Shown piece after piece: positions 63,701 to 64,000 of a stretch of DNA of 64,000 nt. How positions within the stretch are numbered: position 1 is the stretch's first letter; each line of letters opens with the position of its first letter. The notes below the pieces were generated by a model. That model was not told where the DNA came from and did not search any database. It was given only the letters and a program-made list of their open reading frames with translations. Source of the stretch: Bryobacter sp964387685 (GTDB lineage: Bacteria > Acidobacteriota > Terriglobia > Bryobacterales > Bryobacteraceae); the NCBI GenBank assembly GCA_964387685.1, contig CAYLXK010000009.1, positions 116,761 through 180,760 on the forward strand, written 5' to 3'. Both the position numbers and the translations under genes were made by a program.

Positions 63701-63879
63701 CGAGAGCAACCATGACCTGAGATTGTGTCCAAGGCTTTGTATTGATACGGTTCTGATACGTTCCGCAGCTTGTGAGTTTGCACTTCAATGAAAGACTCTT
63801 CTGAAGAGTAAGAAAATGAAGGAACTTACGGAACGCCCCCAAATGGCCTGATCCCGGGCCCCCTGCTACAAAAGCAGAA

Positions 63880-63904
63880 GCTCCACAAATCACCTTTGTG
63901 GAGC
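63880..63904 (-). terminator. Strong hairpin beside the right tRNA-like repeat
   Basis: GCTCCACAAA (63880-63889) pairs perfectly with TTTGTGGAGC (63895-63904). On the minus strand it is followed by TTCTGCTTTT, so it would end a transcript that comes through the tRNA-like sequence from the right. Confidence 0.65.
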
Positions 63905-63927
63905 ACCGTAAACTACCAATTTTAAGG

Positions 63928-63975
63928 GTGGGCGCGCAGGGACTCGAACCCCGGACCTCCTGCGTGTGAAGAAGA
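63928..63975 (-). repeat. tRNA 3'-half-like repeat, right copy (possible att site)
   Basis: Same orientation as the copy at 36976; 63928-63954 is identical to 36976-37002. The minus strand reads TTCACACGCAGG then the T-arm GGGGTTCGAGTCCC and GCGCCCAC, like the 3' half of a tRNA-Val; the 5' half is absent in the 46 bases left before the window ends. Confidence 0.7.
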
Positions 63976-64000
63976 GGGACTGTTTCTAGTTGTTCTGTTG

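Noticed and set aside
63928..64000. A complete tRNA-Val or tRNA-Sec gene at the right edge
   Set aside because: The 5' half does not fold with the 3' half; a real tRNA-Val would start GGGCGCG near 64000, which is not seen.
1..64000. CRISPR arrays, rRNA genes, intact insertion sequences
   Set aside because: No regularly spaced repeats, rRNA-like sequence or transposase frames were found.

Overview
The window looks like a chromosome segment of an Acidobacteriota bacterium, most like the Bryobacterales/Solibacter group. The grounds are two very large Oar-type TonB-dependent outer-membrane proteins with N-terminal carboxypeptidase-regulatory-like domains, a DUF1553-DUF1501-sugar dehydrogenase cluster, many small secreted proteins of unknown function, GC-rich codon use and many atypical starts (GTG, TTG). 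This is inference from gene families; no 16S gene or other taxonomic marker besides RecA lies in the window.

Layout. 0-3.4 kb: the DUF1553 (cut by the left edge) / DUF1501 / sorbosone-dehydrogenase-like cluster. 3.4-5.8 kb: minus-strand operon (DUF937, alpha/beta hydrolase, small membrane protein, exported rhodanese). 5.8-7.8 kb: OmpR-type two-component pair. 7.8-11.5 kb: Fe-alcohol dehydrogenase with a methylmalonate-semialdehyde-type dehydrogenase, then an MFS-like membrane protein. 11.6-14.3 kb: HU, RecA, AlaX-type tRNA-editing protein, cupin. 14.3-17.5 kb: first Oar-like receptor. 17.5-19.2 kb: an AhpD-like gene interrupted by an in-frame TGA exactly at the second active-site Cys, which I read as a selenoprotein (CPFU) with a SECIS-like hairpin, behind an exported esterase-like hydrolase. 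19.4-23.5 kb: two small winged-helix-like genes, a membrane protein and exported KatG.

23.6-29.5 kb holds a coherent signalling module: a REC-PAS-degenerate GGDEF-EAL protein diverges from an H-NOX haem sensor followed by an HNOBA-PAS-GAF-PAS histidine kinase. The simplest reading is NO/redox sensing by H-NOX, kinase control, then phosphorylation of the REC-EAL phosphodiesterase to lower c-di-GMP. A decayed second copy of the katG 5' end follows, then an SDR oxidoreductase, a second Oar-like receptor, and a BNR-like / CcmH-like / Cys-rich trio.

37-64 kb is bracketed by two same-orientation copies of a tRNA 3'-half-like sequence (27 identical bases, about 26.95 kb apart), so it may be an integrated island, although no integrase is visible. 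It contains a long minus-strand run (AraC regulator, arylsulfatase, DJ-1/PfpI protein, membrane protein, formylglycine-generating-enzyme homologue, several secreted proteins), a second two-component pair, DUF2541 and DUF2147 proteins, a cytochrome c/PHM-like copper protein with a redoxin-like protein, and a complete tripartite efflux operon with two tandem RND permeases. The right edge (62.6-64 kb) is a graveyard of broken genes: a response-regulator piece, a truncated DUF3368 toxin with a nonsense-mutated UPF0175 antitoxin, and an AbiEi-like antitoxin fragment.
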